A stretch of DNA of 64,000 bases from Bacillus massilioanorexius (GCF_902374955.1 NZ_CABKRX010000118.1:1-64000); one strand, 5' to 3'. Numbered from the stretch's first letter, positions 52,835 to 62,328 are shown. Notes: a model not told the origin generated them from the sequence alone. Translations and numbers: made by a program.

Positions 52835-54019
52835 TTAATCCTCGTATTGTAAAACTCCACCATGCTTAACTGTATTTCGAGCAATAGTAATACGTTGTAC
52901 AGTTGGAGTACCTTCTTCTAACCACATTGCACGACAGTCACGGTATAGACGTTCAACAGGACCGTATTCACAATCTTCAAAGTATCCAATACCACCGAAG
53001 ATTTCTAGCATTTCGTCACTTACAAGTTTAGTAACTTGGATACTGAATAGTTTACACATAGCTGCTTTTTCTTCAATATATTCTCCTTTAGGATCTTTCT
53101 CGTAATCTTTAGCAAAGTCACGAACCATTGTACGTAAAGCGTGAACATAAGTAGCCATATCAGCAATTTTCATTCGAATTGCTTGGCGTTGAATAATTGG
53201 TTTTCCGAAAGTCACACGATCATGAGCACGTTTTAAAGTAATTTCAAGCATACGTTGTGCCATACCTAGGTTACTAGCAGCAATATGTACACGAGAAACA
53301 GATAAGGAATGAATGGCGATTTCAAGGCCTTGACCTTCTTTACCTAGAAGGAACTTTTTGTTAACTCTCATGTTTGTAAATTTTAATCCTGTATGACCTG
53401 ACCCACGGCAGCCCATCATATGTGGCATTGGAGTTAATTCATAACCTGGAGTGTCAGCAGAAACCATGAAAGTTGATAAACGATGATCTTTATCTGCATC
53501 TGGATTTGTTACACAAGTAATATAAGACCAATTACTGCAGTCTGTATGAGAGATTAAGAATTTTTCACCGTTAATGATGTAATCATCACCATCTTTAACA
53601 GCTGTTGTTTGAATATCAGCACCAGTACCACCTTTTTCCTCTGTTACAGCCCAGTTAGTGAAGATTGTTTTATCTTGGAATAAAGGCATATATTCTGCTT
53701 TTAATTCTTCTGAACCGTAATCGTAAAGAGGACGCCAGTTTAGGTCCATTGCATAGTGTAAGTGCATACGCATTCCACCTGGGCCACGGCTGAATTCTTC
53801 TTGAAGCTCTAATATTTGTGTTTCACTTAAGTCCCAACCACCGTATTCTGAAGGCAGCGGAGCACGATATAAATCATTTTTGATGTTTAAATCGTAAAAC
53901 TCTTGTGGGAACTTATTTGTAACCTCGATGTCATTTTGCATTTCATCGTAACGACCTTCTACTAGTTCACGAATTTGTTTTTTATAAGCTTCAAATTGTT
54001 CTGGTGTTAATTTACTCAT
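52835..54019 (-). CDS. Acyl-CoA dehydrogenase
   Basis: A 394-residue flavoprotein. ATG 54019 is chosen for CAGGAGGAG upstream; the longer frame has no support. It has APLPSEYGGWDLSE, FTNWAVTEEKGGTGAD, the FAD region HRLSTFMV...MGCRGSGHTGLKF, and FGKPIIQRQAIRMKIADMA. The catalytic Glu is probably in the C-terminal LEEGTPTVQRITIARN. It is more distant from CaiA than the gene at 41811. It is divergent from the second fix locus across the LysR gene and probably acts with FixAB of that locus. Substrate unknown. Confidence 0.9.
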   Translation of the reverse strand: MSKLTPEQFEAYKKQIRELVEGRYDEMQNDIEVTNKFPQEFYDLNIKNDLYRAPLPSEYGGWDLSETQILELQEEFSRGPGGMRMHLHYAMDLNWRPLYDYGSEELKAEYMPLFQDKTIFTNWAVTEEKGGTGADIQTTAVKDGDDYIINGEKFLISHTDCSNWSYITCVTNPDADKDHRLSTFMVSADTPGYELTPMPHMMGCRGSGHTGLKFTNMRVNKKFLLGKEGQGLEIAIHSLSVSRVHIAASNLGMAQRMLEITLKRAHDRVTFGKPIIQRQAIRMKIADMATYVHALRTMVRDFAKDYEKDPKGEYIEEKAAMCKLFSIQVTKLVSDEMLEIFGGIGYFEDCEYGPVERLYRDCRAMWLEEGTPTVQRITIARNTVKHGGVLQYED

Positions 54020-54494
54020 CTTTTCTCCTCCTGAATCTATTTTGAAATTTAGGTACCTAATCTTCTTTACGGTTAAAGTATAGCAAGTGTCTGATTTAAT
54101 GAATAATTCGTAATTGTTACCCATTTGTCGTGATTTATAGGAGATACCTATGAATCTTTAATAATCTTCCTATAAAATGGAAAATAGAGAGTTTGAAATC
54201 TGTCTGATATTTTAATAGTAAAAGATTAAATATGATGTAAAACCCTTGATAAAATAGGGGAATTCTAAAGGAAGGTATACATCATACTTTCATCAAAACT
54301 CGCGTAAAGTCTCTGAAAGCATTCGAAGTACCAATCAATTCTTTGAATTTATAGATTTAGTAGAATGCAAAAGAAATAGCAGTCAAAGATTTAGATGTAC
54401 TTAGGTTTCAAGTACATCTAAATCTTTGACTGCTAAGAATAATTAACTAACTAGAAAAAGTATAAATTATTAAGTTGTAGACAGAAAAATGGGT
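54020..54494. other. Intergenic region with a 25-bp perfect hairpin
   Basis: 475 bases between lysR and the acyl-CoA dehydrogenase gene, both on the minus strand. Contains the long inverted repeat at 54378-54434. The promoter of the dehydrogenase gene must lie at 54040-54370; no sigma-54 element was found there. Confidence 0.5.
54378..54434 (-). repeat. Perfect 25-bp inverted repeat (likely lysR terminator)
   Basis: The arm AGCAGTCAAAGATTTAGATG followed by TACTT (54378-54402) is perfectly complementary to 54410-54434, with a 7-base loop. On the minus strand ATTTCTTTT follows. The stem is much longer than a normal terminator needs. Confidence 0.85.
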
Positions 54495-55475
54495 TTATGA
54501 GTGTACTAATTGTTTTTCATTTTGTTGATTGTGGTTAATGTTTGTTAACCCTAACTCTATTGAGTTCGGTGTGTTGGATTCGTTTAACGTTTTTATAACA
54601 TAATCTTTAAAACTTAAAACGGATTCGGATACAAATCTATGCTTCATGTAACCAAGATAAATTTTTCTTTTATAGGATGGATTACTAATAGGTCGTACTG
54701 TAATATTATAATTTCGAAAAGCTGGATTATCTGGTACTATCGCAATCCCGACATTAGCTGCTACTAACCCTGCCATTGAAAGATCATCTGCTACTTCACA
54801 TTGAACTTTTGGAATCATATTAATTTCTTTGAAAAGGCTTTCAATTTCTCGTTTTAATCCAATTCTCCCTGTGTATTGAATAAGAGAATAAGGTGCTATG
54901 TCTTTTAAATCAATTGTTTCATGTCTTGCTAGAGGACAATCATTAGGTAGAAGCGCAACTAAGTTTTGCTCACCGATACAAATAAATTCAACTTCTGGAT
55001 CACTTGGAATTAACGAGATAAAAATTAAATCACATTTTTCATCTTTTAAGTCTTTAACTAAACTTGCACTGCAAAATTCTCGCGTACGACCTTCTTCAAA
55101 AGCAAATTTTATGTCCTTATTAGGGTATTCTTGCATGTAACTATTAATGAGGTTGGGAATAAAATAAGAGCTGAGGGTGTAAATGTATCCTAAGCTTATT
55201 AGTCCTTCACTATGGCTTCGAACTTCATTCATCTTTTTAGCCCCAGCTTCGAGCTCCTTTATAGAATTCTCTACATAAGGTAAGAACATTTTTCCATATT
55301 TCGTTAATTTAATATTGCGACCGTGCTTTTCGAATAATCGGACTTCTAATTCTGATTCTAAAGTAGAAATGGCATTACTTAAACTTGGTTGAGTCATAGA
55401 AAGCTCTTCAGCAGCTTTCGTGTAATGTTCCAACTTGGCAAGAGTTCTAAAATAATAGAGTTGATAAAGATTCAT
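54495..55475 (-). CDS. LysR-type transcriptional regulator
   Basis: A 326-residue LTTR. ATG 55475 (MNLYQLYYFRTLAKLEHYTK) gives the standard N-terminal wHTH (AAEELSMTQPSLSNAISTLE, residues about 20-39); the longer frame adds 24 unsupported residues. The effector domain runs from about 90 to 300 (GLISLGYIYTLSSYFIP, CDLIFISLI, VALLPNDCPLARHETI). The C-terminus is polar. It is divergent from the MFS gene of the second fix locus and is its likely local regulator. A candidate LTTR box ATTC-N11-GAAT occurs at 55762-55780. Confidence 0.9.
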   Translation of the reverse strand: MNLYQLYYFRTLAKLEHYTKAAEELSMTQPSLSNAISTLESELEVRLFEKHGRNIKLTKYGKMFLPYVENSIKELEAGAKKMNEVRSHSEGLISLGYIYTLSSYFIPNLINSYMQEYPNKDIKFAFEEGRTREFCSASLVKDLKDEKCDLIFISLIPSDPEVEFICIGEQNLVALLPNDCPLARHETIDLKDIAPYSLIQYTGRIGLKREIESLFKEINMIPKVQCEVADDLSMAGLVAANVGIAIVPDNPAFRNYNITVRPISNPSYKRKIYLGYMKHRFVSESVLSFKDYVIKTLNESNTPNSIELGLTNINHNQQNEKQLVHS

Positions 55476-55591
55476 GTGTGATTCACTCCAAATCTTCAGA
55501 AATTTACTTAAAAGATCATTTCCAAACAAGTATAGGTCTTTAATCATAATGTGTCTATATCTGTGAGCTTTTGTTCATAAAAAATCCAATT

Positions 55592-55607
55592 AGTGAATCT
55601 ATTCACA
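55592..55607. promoter_or_regulatory. Fnr/Crp-type box 1 (lysR-MFS region)
   Basis: AGTGAATCTATTCACA matches TGTGA-N6-TCACA at 9 of 10 positions. It lies 117 bases upstream of the lysR start codon. Confidence 0.55.
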
Positions 55608-55752
55608 ATATTCCATCACAAGAGAAAAAATTATGAAGTTTTTGAGTCGGATATTTTTTCTTGCATGTTTTACATTCTAATAATTTATTTGAGAAAGACT
55701 TATATCACTTACTATATAAATGTTTATTCCTTATATGTGATATGAGAATGAG

Positions 55753-55768
55753 TGTGAATATATTCACA
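55753..55768. promoter_or_regulatory. Fnr/Crp-type box 2 (lysR-MFS region)
   Basis: TGTGAATATATTCACA is a perfect TGTGA-N6-TCACA palindrome, the consensus of Bacillus Fnr and of Crp-type regulators. Confidence 0.7.
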
Positions 55769-56077
55769 ATTCCTATGAATTATCGTAATTGTTTTTGAAA
55801 TAGGAATTAGTTATCTGAATGAATTTGTCTTATTCTGATAACAGAACGAGGTTGCTCTTATTTCATAGGTTAAGAAAGGAGATTTAGCTTTTATTATTAA
55901 CAGCACATGGATGAAAGGACTTAGGTCAACGTTTTCCGTAGTCGGATAGCTTTGGGAATATACAAATTGCAAATGAAGACAATGTTGAGAAATGAAAGCA
56001 AATCATATTTCATATTTACGTTTTTTGTGAGGCAGTCTTGCTCTAAAAAATTCTGATATAAGGAGGAACAGTAAGTT

Positions 56078-57382
56078 ATGAATAATGCAAAAGTAGGATC
56101 TGTTAATAGTGTAAAAACTGGTAATAAAAGATGGTTCATTGTTTTTATTCTAGTATTAGCCTACACATTTATGTACCTTGGAAGATCAAGTGTATCCATA
56201 GCTGGTTCTACTATAATGGATCATTATGGTTGGAGTGCAACACAATTTGGTTTAGTATCAACAGCGTTTTTTATAGGATATGCAATAACTATGTTACCTG
56301 CTGGTTTTCTAGCTGATAAATTTGGTGCAGGTAAAGTTATCGTAATCGGTACGCTCGTTTGGTCTTTATTTACCTTACTTAGTCCTTTGGCTGGTTCACT
56401 AGGTCTATTCATTCTCGTACGAGCATTGGTGGGGGCTGGTCAAGGTGTAACATTACCTTCCGCATCTTCTATGGTTTCGAAATGGGTACCAAGTCAGGAA
56501 TCAGGTAAAGCACAAGGTTTTACTCTTATTGGTGTTCCACTTGGTGTTGCAATTACAATGCCACTTGGAGTGTATTTAATAGAGAACTTTAATTGGCAAA
56601 CAATCTTTTATTTATTTGCTATTCTTGGCCCAATTTGGTGCTTAATTTGGTGGAAATTCGGTAAAGATAAGCCAGAATTACATCCTACTATTAGTAAGGA
56701 AGAAGTAGATTATATTAAGGCTGGTCAAGGGGCAAAAGAAGTAGCAGGTACATTATTAACTTCAAAAGAGGTTTACGGAAGTGTATCAGTCTGGGGCGCG
56801 ACAATTAGTTACTTTTGTTATAATTACGTCTTTTATTTACTGCTTACATGGTTACCTACTTATTTTGCTGAAGGACGTAACTTATCCTTATCTGAATCTG
56901 GATACGCAACAATGTATCCGTATATAGTAGCAGTATTTACTTATCCACTTGGTGGAATATTAGCTGACTGGGCAGCGAAAAGATTCGGACAAAATATTGG
57001 TCGGAAATTATTTCCGGTTTTAGGGTTGATTGCTGGTGGTGTTGCTTTAATGTTCGCAACTAGAACAGACAGCCTATTTACAGCCGTTCTATTATTGTGT
57101 ATTTCAATGGGTGCTTTAACTCTTACACAAGGTGGATTTTTCTCTATACCAATTATTCTTGCTCCGAAAAATGCTGGTATGATCGTCGGATTATATGGTG
57201 TTATTGGAACATGTGCAGGAATACTTGCCCCAGTTTTAACTGGTTTTGTAATTGATGCATCTGGTAAGTACGAAACAGCTATGTTTTTAGGGGCTGCATT
57301 GTCGATTATAGGAGCACTTGTCTTATTAGTAGTAGGAAAAGTTAAACCAATTAAATCAAAAAACGAAGTTAAGACAGTATAA
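56078..57382 (+). CDS. MFS transporter, anion:cation symporter (ACS)-like
   Basis: A 434-residue 12-segment carrier. It has KRWFIVFILVLAYTFMYLGR, AFFIGYAITMLPAGFLADKF, a WGATISYFCYNYVFYLLLTW segment and WLPTYFAEGRNLSLS, all typical of the ACS/hexuronate-type group that imports organic anions with H+ or Na+. AAGGAGG precedes ATG 56078. It begins the second fix locus and presumably imports its acid substrate. It differs in type from the OFA carriers of the first locus. Confidence 0.9.
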   Translation: MNNAKVGSVNSVKTGNKRWFIVFILVLAYTFMYLGRSSVSIAGSTIMDHYGWSATQFGLVSTAFFIGYAITMLPAGFLADKFGAGKVIVIGTLVWSLFTLLSPLAGSLGLFILVRALVGAGQGVTLPSASSMVSKWVPSQESGKAQGFTLIGVPLGVAITMPLGVYLIENFNWQTIFYLFAILGPIWCLIWWKFGKDKPELHPTISKEEVDYIKAGQGAKEVAGTLLTSKEVYGSVSVWGATISYFCYNYVFYLLLTWLPTYFAEGRNLSLSESGYATMYPYIVAVFTYPLGGILADWAAKRFGQNIGRKLFPVLGLIAGGVALMFATRTDSLFTAVLLLCISMGALTLTQGGFFSIPIILAPKNAGMIVGLYGVIGTCAGILAPVLTGFVIDASGKYETAMFLGAALSIIGALVLLVVGKVKPIKSKNEVKTV

Positions 57383-57448
57383 AGACTAGAAGAAATCCCT
57401 TCCTTATAGTCTTTACTAGAATAATAGATTACATATTTGGAAGGGGTT
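57381..57448 (+). terminator. Interlocking hairpins (attenuator) between MFS and CoA-transferase genes
   Basis: Hairpin A: AAAGACTA (57381-57388) with TAGTCTTT (57407-57414). Hairpin B: AATCCCTTCC (57394-57403) with GGAAGGGGTT (57439-57448), then TTTTAATA. The left arm of B lies in the loop of A, so they compete or form a pseudoknot. Partial termination is likely. Confidence 0.6.
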
Positions 57449-57491
57449 TTTAATAATGAGCCTTTACAAAAAAAAAGGAGGGTCATAAATT

Positions 57492-58700
57492 ATGAAGCCA
57501 TTAGAAGGGATAAAAGTAGTTGAATTAACAGGGTTCTATGCAGCTCCAACAGTTCCTAGAATTTTGGGGGAATGGGGAGCGGAAGTTATTAAAATTGAAC
57601 CACCGATGGGAGATCCTGCTAGAACACAAGGTGGAGTATTTAACATGCCTTATAGCAAAGAAGAGAATCCTGCCTTTGATATAGGTAATTTCAATAAAAA
57701 ATTTGTATGTTTGAATTTAAAAACAGAAGAAGGTAAAGAAGCAACATATAAATTATTGGAGTCTGCTGATGTTCTAGTGACAAGCTATAGAACAAAAGCT
57801 CTTGAGAAGTTAGGGTTTTCTTATGAAGAGCTGAGCAAAAGATTTCCGAAGCTTGTCTTTGCACAAATTCTAGGATATGGAGAGAAAGGTCCTGAAAAAG
57901 ATACTGCGGGCTTTGATGCTACTGCTTATGTTTGTCGAAGTGGTGCCTTAACAGCAATGACTGAACGAGGTGAATCGCCTCTACTTGAACCGAATGCATA
58001 TGGTGATTTTCAAGCAACTATGTGCTTAGTATCAGGAATATGTGCTGCCTTGGTTGGGCGAGAAAAAACAGGATTGGGTGATAAAGTGACAGCTAGTCTT
58101 CATCATACCGCTTTGTTCATGTTGAATGTGGCCGTTGTTTCTTCACAATTCCCAGGTAACATCTATCCGAAGAGCAGAAAAGAAGTGGCAAATCCATTTA
58201 ATAATACATATGAAACAAAGGATAAGAGATGGTTCCTCTTCTGCGCTCCTGAATACAATAAGCATTTTTCGAAAATTATGAAAATGATAGGTAGAGAAGA
58301 TTTAATAGATAATGAAGATTTTAATACGATTGAAGAAGTGAATAATCGTAAGAAAAATAAAGAGATTATTGAAATTTTAGAAAAAGAATTAGCTAAAATG
58401 ACCCTTGATGAGGTTATGAAATTATTTAAAGAAAACGATGTAGCGATTGAAAAAGGATATACGATGGATGAAGTTGTTCATGATGAACAAGCATGGGCAA
58501 ATGATGTTATTAGGAAGGTACCATACCCTTCTGGAGATGAAGTAGTATTTCCTACATCGCCTGTTAGATTTAATAGTGTGGGTAATCCAGATTTAGTAAA
58601 ATCTAAACCACTAGGATTCCATACTGAAGAAATATTAGCTCAGCTTGGTTATTCAAAAGAAGATATTGCAAATATGAGAGCGAATAAGGCAATTATTTAA
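57492..58700 (+). CDS. Class III CoA-transferase, FldA/HadA-like
   Basis: A 402-residue family III CoA-transferase. It starts MKPLEGIKVVELTGFYAAPT, then WGAEVIKIEPPMGDPAR, NMPYSKEENPAFDIGNFNKK and the nucleophile Asp near 172 in NAYGDFQATM. These features fit the (R)-2-hydroxyacyl/phenyllactate CoA-transferases (HadA, FldA) better than CaiB. Such enzymes hand CoA from an enoyl-CoA or acyl-CoA to the incoming acid in reductive fermentations. AAAGGAGGG precedes ATG 57492. It precedes fixC by 15 bases. Confidence 0.88.
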   Translation: MKPLEGIKVVELTGFYAAPTVPRILGEWGAEVIKIEPPMGDPARTQGGVFNMPYSKEENPAFDIGNFNKKFVCLNLKTEEGKEATYKLLESADVLVTSYRTKALEKLGFSYEELSKRFPKLVFAQILGYGEKGPEKDTAGFDATAYVCRSGALTAMTERGESPLLEPNAYGDFQATMCLVSGICAALVGREKTGLGDKVTASLHHTALFMLNVAVVSSQFPGNIYPKSRKEVANPFNNTYETKDKRWFLFCAPEYNKHFSKIMKMIGREDLIDNEDFNTIEEVNNRKKNKEIIEILEKELAKMTLDEVMKLFKENDVAIEKGYTMDEVVHDEQAWANDVIRKVPYPSGDEVVFPTSPVRFNSVGNPDLVKSKPLGFHTEEILAQLGYSKEDIANMRANKAII

Positions 58701-58715
58701 AGGAGAGCGATTACT

Positions 58716-59996
58716 GTGGCTGAAGATAAATTTCAGGTGATCATAATTGGTGCTGGTGTTGCTGGATCCTCAGCTGCATACCGTCTTGCGAAAGCAGGAG
58801 TAGAGGTTATGGTAGTTGAAAGAGGAAGTGAACCAGGATCGAAGAATATGACTGGTGGCCGTCTCTATACACATGCTCTTGAACAATTGATGCCGAATGA
58901 ATGGCGCGAAGCACCATTAGAACGAGAGATTACCCGAGAAATGATGATGATGATGACTGCGGAAAACAGTATGTCTATTGACTCATTGTTTCCTTCAATG
59001 AATCAACAATCATACTCAGTGTTGAGAGCTAAATTCGATCCTTGGCTTGCTGCAAAGGCAGAAGAAGAAGGAGCTATGATTATTCCAGGTACAACGGTCG
59101 ATGGGTTAATTATAAGAGACGGTAAAGTGTGTGGTATAAAGACGGGAGAAGAAGAAATCGAAGCTGATCTTGTCATAAGTGCAGAAGGTGTAAATGCTAT
59201 TGTTGCAGAACGAGCAGGTTTGATTAAAACACCCGACGTAAAAGATATGGCTGTTGGTGTCAAATATGTTTATCAATTGTCTGAGGATATTATTAATGAA
59301 CGTTTCAATACGGAAAGTGGTAAAGGTACTGCCTTGTTATGTGCTGGTGATTGTACGAAAGGTATAAGTGGAGGAGCATTTTTGTACACGAATGAAGACA
59401 GCATTTCTGTTGGTCTTGTAGTCGATTCTAATGGATGGAAAAAGTCAAAATTACCATTAGCTGATATTGCAGAGGAGTTTAAAATGCACCCAGCCATTTC
59501 TCGGTATATTGAAGGTGGTGAACTTATCGAATATTCTGCTCATGTTATTCCTGAAGGTGGGATACATTCAATTCCGCCGCTCTGTAAAAATGGATTTATG
59601 ATAACTGGAGATGCAGCAGGATTGGTTGTAAATAGAGGATTTACCGTTCGAGGTATGGATTACGCTATTTTATCAGGAATTGCTGCTGCTGAGACTGCTA
59701 TTGAAGCGATAGAAGCAAATGATTACTCGAGTAACTTTTTGAATAGATATGAAAGTAAGCTTGAACTGGTCTTGAAGGATTTAAAAACGTTTAAAAATTC
59801 ACATGATTATATTGGTCATTCTCAACATTTATTTACTACTTACCCTGATTTGGCAACCAGTTTAATGAAAAATCTGTACAGTGTAGATAGCAATCCAACT
59901 CCATCAGTCATGAATGTTGTAAAGCAATCTATTAAGGGGAAAGTACCTATTTTCAGTGTAGTAAAAGATGCTATTAAAGGGGGGAAAGCATTATGA
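58716..59996 (+). CDS. FixC/YdiS-like flavoprotein (second locus)
   Basis: A 426-residue FAD protein homologous to FixC at 34126 and to E. coli YdiS. It has FQVIIIGAGVAGSSAAYRLA, SKNMTGGRLYTHALEQLMP, GFMITGDAAGLVV and NRGFTVRGMDYAILSG. GTG start 58716 with AAAGGAGAG. It should transfer electrons between FixX, the quinone pool and the EtfAB-type pair encoded downstream. It overlaps fixX by 4 bases. Confidence 0.92.
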   Translation: MAEDKFQVIIIGAGVAGSSAAYRLAKAGVEVMVVERGSEPGSKNMTGGRLYTHALEQLMPNEWREAPLEREITREMMMMMTAENSMSIDSLFPSMNQQSYSVLRAKFDPWLAAKAEEEGAMIIPGTTVDGLIIRDGKVCGIKTGEEEIEADLVISAEGVNAIVAERAGLIKTPDVKDMAVGVKYVYQLSEDIINERFNTESGKGTALLCAGDCTKGISGGAFLYTNEDSISVGLVVDSNGWKKSKLPLADIAEEFKMHPAISRYIEGGELIEYSAHVIPEGGIHSIPPLCKNGFMITGDAAGLVVNRGFTVRGMDYAILSGIAAAETAIEAIEANDYSSNFLNRYESKLELVLKDLKTFKNSHDYIGHSQHLFTTYPDLATSLMKNLYSVDSNPTPSVMNVVKQSIKGKVPIFSVVKDAIKGGKAL

Positions 59997-60295
59997 AGAC
60001 GTTATCGATTGATGTTCGATTAGAAAAGAACCGCTTCGATAGTGATGATCATAATCCCCACATTATTGTAGATAAAGAAGCGTGTAAAAGTTGTGGACAT
60101 CGTGCTTGCACGACCTGCTGTCCAGCAGAACGTTATAAGTGGGATACAGCTAATAATATTTTGAGTTTTGATCATGTTGGCTGTCTAGAATGTGGGAATT
60201 GTCGTTTTGTATGTGAACGATTAAACAAAGGTGTTGAAGGATATTCATGGAATTATCCTGAGCAAGGCATGGGAGTTATTTTTAGAGAAGGTTAA
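59993..60295 (+). CDS. FixX/YdiT-like ferredoxin, two-cluster type
   Basis: A 100-residue ferredoxin-like protein. It has ACKSCGHRACTTCCPAERYK and VGCLECGNCRFVCERL: nine cysteines, enough for two [4Fe-4S] clusters, unlike the four-cysteine FixX of the first locus. The C-terminus YSWNYPEQGMGVIFREG is the FixX hallmark. It overlaps fixC (ATGA). Confidence 0.92.
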   Translation: MKTLSIDVRLEKNRFDSDDHNPHIIVDKEACKSCGHRACTTCCPAERYKWDTANNILSFDHVGCLECGNCRFVCERLNKGVEGYSWNYPEQGMGVIFREG

Positions 60296-60362
60296 TGAAA
60301 TAAAAATAGAGATGTATTTTAGTAGTCTAAACCTTAAATTGAATTAATAGGAGGAGTAAAAA

Positions 60363-61499
60363 ATGGAACATATGTTAACGGAACAACAAATAGAGCTAAG
60401 AGATTTAGTAAAGGAATTTGCTGAAAAAGAATTAAAGCCTTATGTGAAGCAATATGATGAGTCCGGTGACTTTCCAATGGAAATTTTACAAAAAGCCTTT
60501 GAAATGGGACTACATGTTTTGGAAATTCCTGAAGAATTCGGAGGTTCAGGTTTAGATTTTAAAACAACTGCTATTGTTTTTGAAGAATTAGCTAAAGTCG
60601 ATGCAGGGTTTGCTATTTCATTAGTAACAACATTTGTTGCTTTAAGATCTGTTATTTATGCAGGAAATGACGAGCAGAAAAAATTATTCTCAGACATTAT
60701 CGTTCCTGGAGCATTTGGCGCCTTTTGTTTATCTGAACCAAATGCAGGAACAGATGCAGGATCTGTTAGATGTACAGCTGTAAAAGATGGAGATGAATAT
60801 ATTTTAAATGGAACAAAATGCTTTGTAACAAACGGTGGAGTAGCAAGTGTGTATGTGGTCTTTGCTTCAACAGATAAAGGAGCAGGTGTCCGTGGTATTT
60901 CTGGATTTATCGTAGAAAGAGACCGCGAAGGACTTTCAGTTGGACCTCATGAAAATAAAATGGGTCTTCGTTTATCTAATACAACAGATATTATCCTGGA
61001 TAATGTTCGTATTCCTGCTGATCATCTGCTTGGGAAAGAAGGAGATGGTTTCAAGATTGCGATGAACACATTAAACGTTTCTAGAGCGTTTGTAGGTACT
61101 TTAGCTGTAGGTATTTGTCAAGCAGCCATCGATGAAGCTGTTAAATATGCAAAAGAAAGAAAGCAATTTGGGAAACCAATTGGTGATTTCCAAGCTGTCC
61201 AAATGATATTGGCAGATATGGAAATCCAAACAGAAGCTGCTCGTAATTTAGTTCAGTGGTCTATGGGATTAATGGATGAAGGAAAACCTGTTGTTGGAGA
61301 GGGAGCTGTAACAAAAACATTCTGCGGAGATACTGTTGTTAAAGTTACAACTGACGCTGTTCAAATCTTTGGAGGATATGGAGTAAGTAGAGAGTATCCG
61401 GTCGAAAAATTAATGAGAGATTCAAAGGTATTCCAAATTTTTGAAGGAACTAACCAAATACAAAGAGTTACTATTGCTAGACAAATGTTAAAGGATTAA
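60363..61499 (+). CDS. Acyl-CoA dehydrogenase (short-chain, butyryl-CoA DH-like)
   Basis: A 378-residue classic acyl-CoA dehydrogenase. It has MLTEQQIELRDLVKEFAEKE, EEFGGSGLDF, FCLSEPNAGTDAGSVRCTA, the FAD region GGVASVYVVF, RKQFGKPIGDFQAVQMILAD, and the catalytic Glu in QIFEGTNQIQRVTIAR. GGAGGAG precedes ATG 60363 (60372 is an alternative). Together with FixAB it is expected to reduce an enoyl-CoA or oxidise an acyl-CoA; direction depends on the Fix system. It is followed 30 bases later by fixA. Confidence 0.93.
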   Translation: MEHMLTEQQIELRDLVKEFAEKELKPYVKQYDESGDFPMEILQKAFEMGLHVLEIPEEFGGSGLDFKTTAIVFEELAKVDAGFAISLVTTFVALRSVIYAGNDEQKKLFSDIIVPGAFGAFCLSEPNAGTDAGSVRCTAVKDGDEYILNGTKCFVTNGGVASVYVVFASTDKGAGVRGISGFIVERDREGLSVGPHENKMGLRLSNTTDIILDNVRIPADHLLGKEGDGFKIAMNTLNVSRAFVGTLAVGICQAAIDEAVKYAKERKQFGKPIGDFQAVQMILADMEIQTEAARNLVQWSMGLMDEGKPVVGEGAVTKTFCGDTVVKVTTDAVQIFGGYGVSREYPVEKLMRDSKVFQIFEGTNQIQRVTIARQMLKD

Positions 61500-61529
61500 T
61501 GAATAAATTTATTTGAATGGAGGAATGAA

Positions 61530-62312
61530 ATGATGGAAATTCTAGTGTGTGTGAAACAAGTTCCTGATATCGAGGATATAAAAATTGATGTGGAAACGGG
61601 TACAGTCAAAGATGGAACCCCAGCTGTCATAAGTCCTTATGATAAAAATGCGCTTGAAGCAGCTGTTCAATTGAAAGAGCAATATGGTGGTAGTGTAACG
61701 GTTATTACAATGGGATCTGATAAGGCAAAAGCGGCCTTAAAAGAATGTATATCGGTTGGTGCTGATAAAGGTGTATTAATTAATGATCCAGCATTTGAAG
61801 GTTCAGATTCTTATTCGACAAGTAGCATTTTAGCGGCAGCTATTAAAAAATTAGGCGATTTTCATTTAATCATTTGTGGAAATCAAGCAATGGATACGGA
61901 TGCAGGGCAAGTAGGACCACAGCTTGCAGAAATATTAAATATAGCTCAGGTTACCTATGTTAATAAAATTGAGCTAGGAGAAAATTTTATTATCGCTCAT
62001 CGTGAATTAGATGAAGGAATTGAAGTAGTAGAAGCGCAATTCCCTGTTGTTTGTACAGTAGGAGATTCAATTAATGATCCTAGATTAGCGACAATTAAGA
62101 CAAAAATGGCTGCAAATAAAGCGAAATTTGATGTGTTAACAGCGACAGACTTAGAGATTGATTCAACTAAGGTTGGATCTAATTCATATACAAAAATAAT
62201 GAAATCTTATGTACCACCAAAAAGACAAGCTGGAATGAAGATTCAAGGCGATTCTGATAGTGATTCCGCACATGAATTAATGAAGAATCTAGTTGCAGCT
62301 AAGCTCATATAG
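61530..62312 (+). CDS. Electron transfer flavoprotein beta subunit (FixA/YdiQ/EtfB, second locus)
   Basis: A 260-residue EtfB-family protein of the CVKQVPD type (MEILVCVKQVPDIEDIKID), with ISPYDKNALEAAVQLK, ICGNQAMDTDAGQVGPQLAE and DPRLATIKTKMAANKAK. It differs clearly from the cai-type FixA at 32372, which has CYKIVPEEQD. Two start ATGs (61530 and 61533) are possible, both after GGAGG. It pairs with the protein at 62329. The presence of FixC and FixX fits an EtfABCX complex, possibly electron-bifurcating, but that is inference. Confidence 0.92.
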   Translation: MMEILVCVKQVPDIEDIKIDVETGTVKDGTPAVISPYDKNALEAAVQLKEQYGGSVTVITMGSDKAKAALKECISVGADKGVLINDPAFEGSDSYSTSSILAAAIKKLGDFHLIICGNQAMDTDAGQVGPQLAEILNIAQVTYVNKIELGENFIIAHRELDEGIEVVEAQFPVVCTVGDSINDPRLATIKTKMAANKAKFDVLTATDLEIDSTKVGSNSYTKIMKSYVPPKRQAGMKIQGDSDSDSAHELMKNLVAAKLI

Positions 62313-62328
62313 GAATGGAGTGATAAAG

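Larger units (their letters stand above)
55476..56077. other. Divergent lysR-MFS control region
   Basis: 602 bases with two Fnr/Crp-type palindromes (55592-55607 and 55753-55768), an ATTC-N11-GAAT dyad overlapping the second, and a long leader before the MFS gene. A minus-strand open frame near 55921-56139 overlaps the MFS start and is not considered real. Confidence 0.6.
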
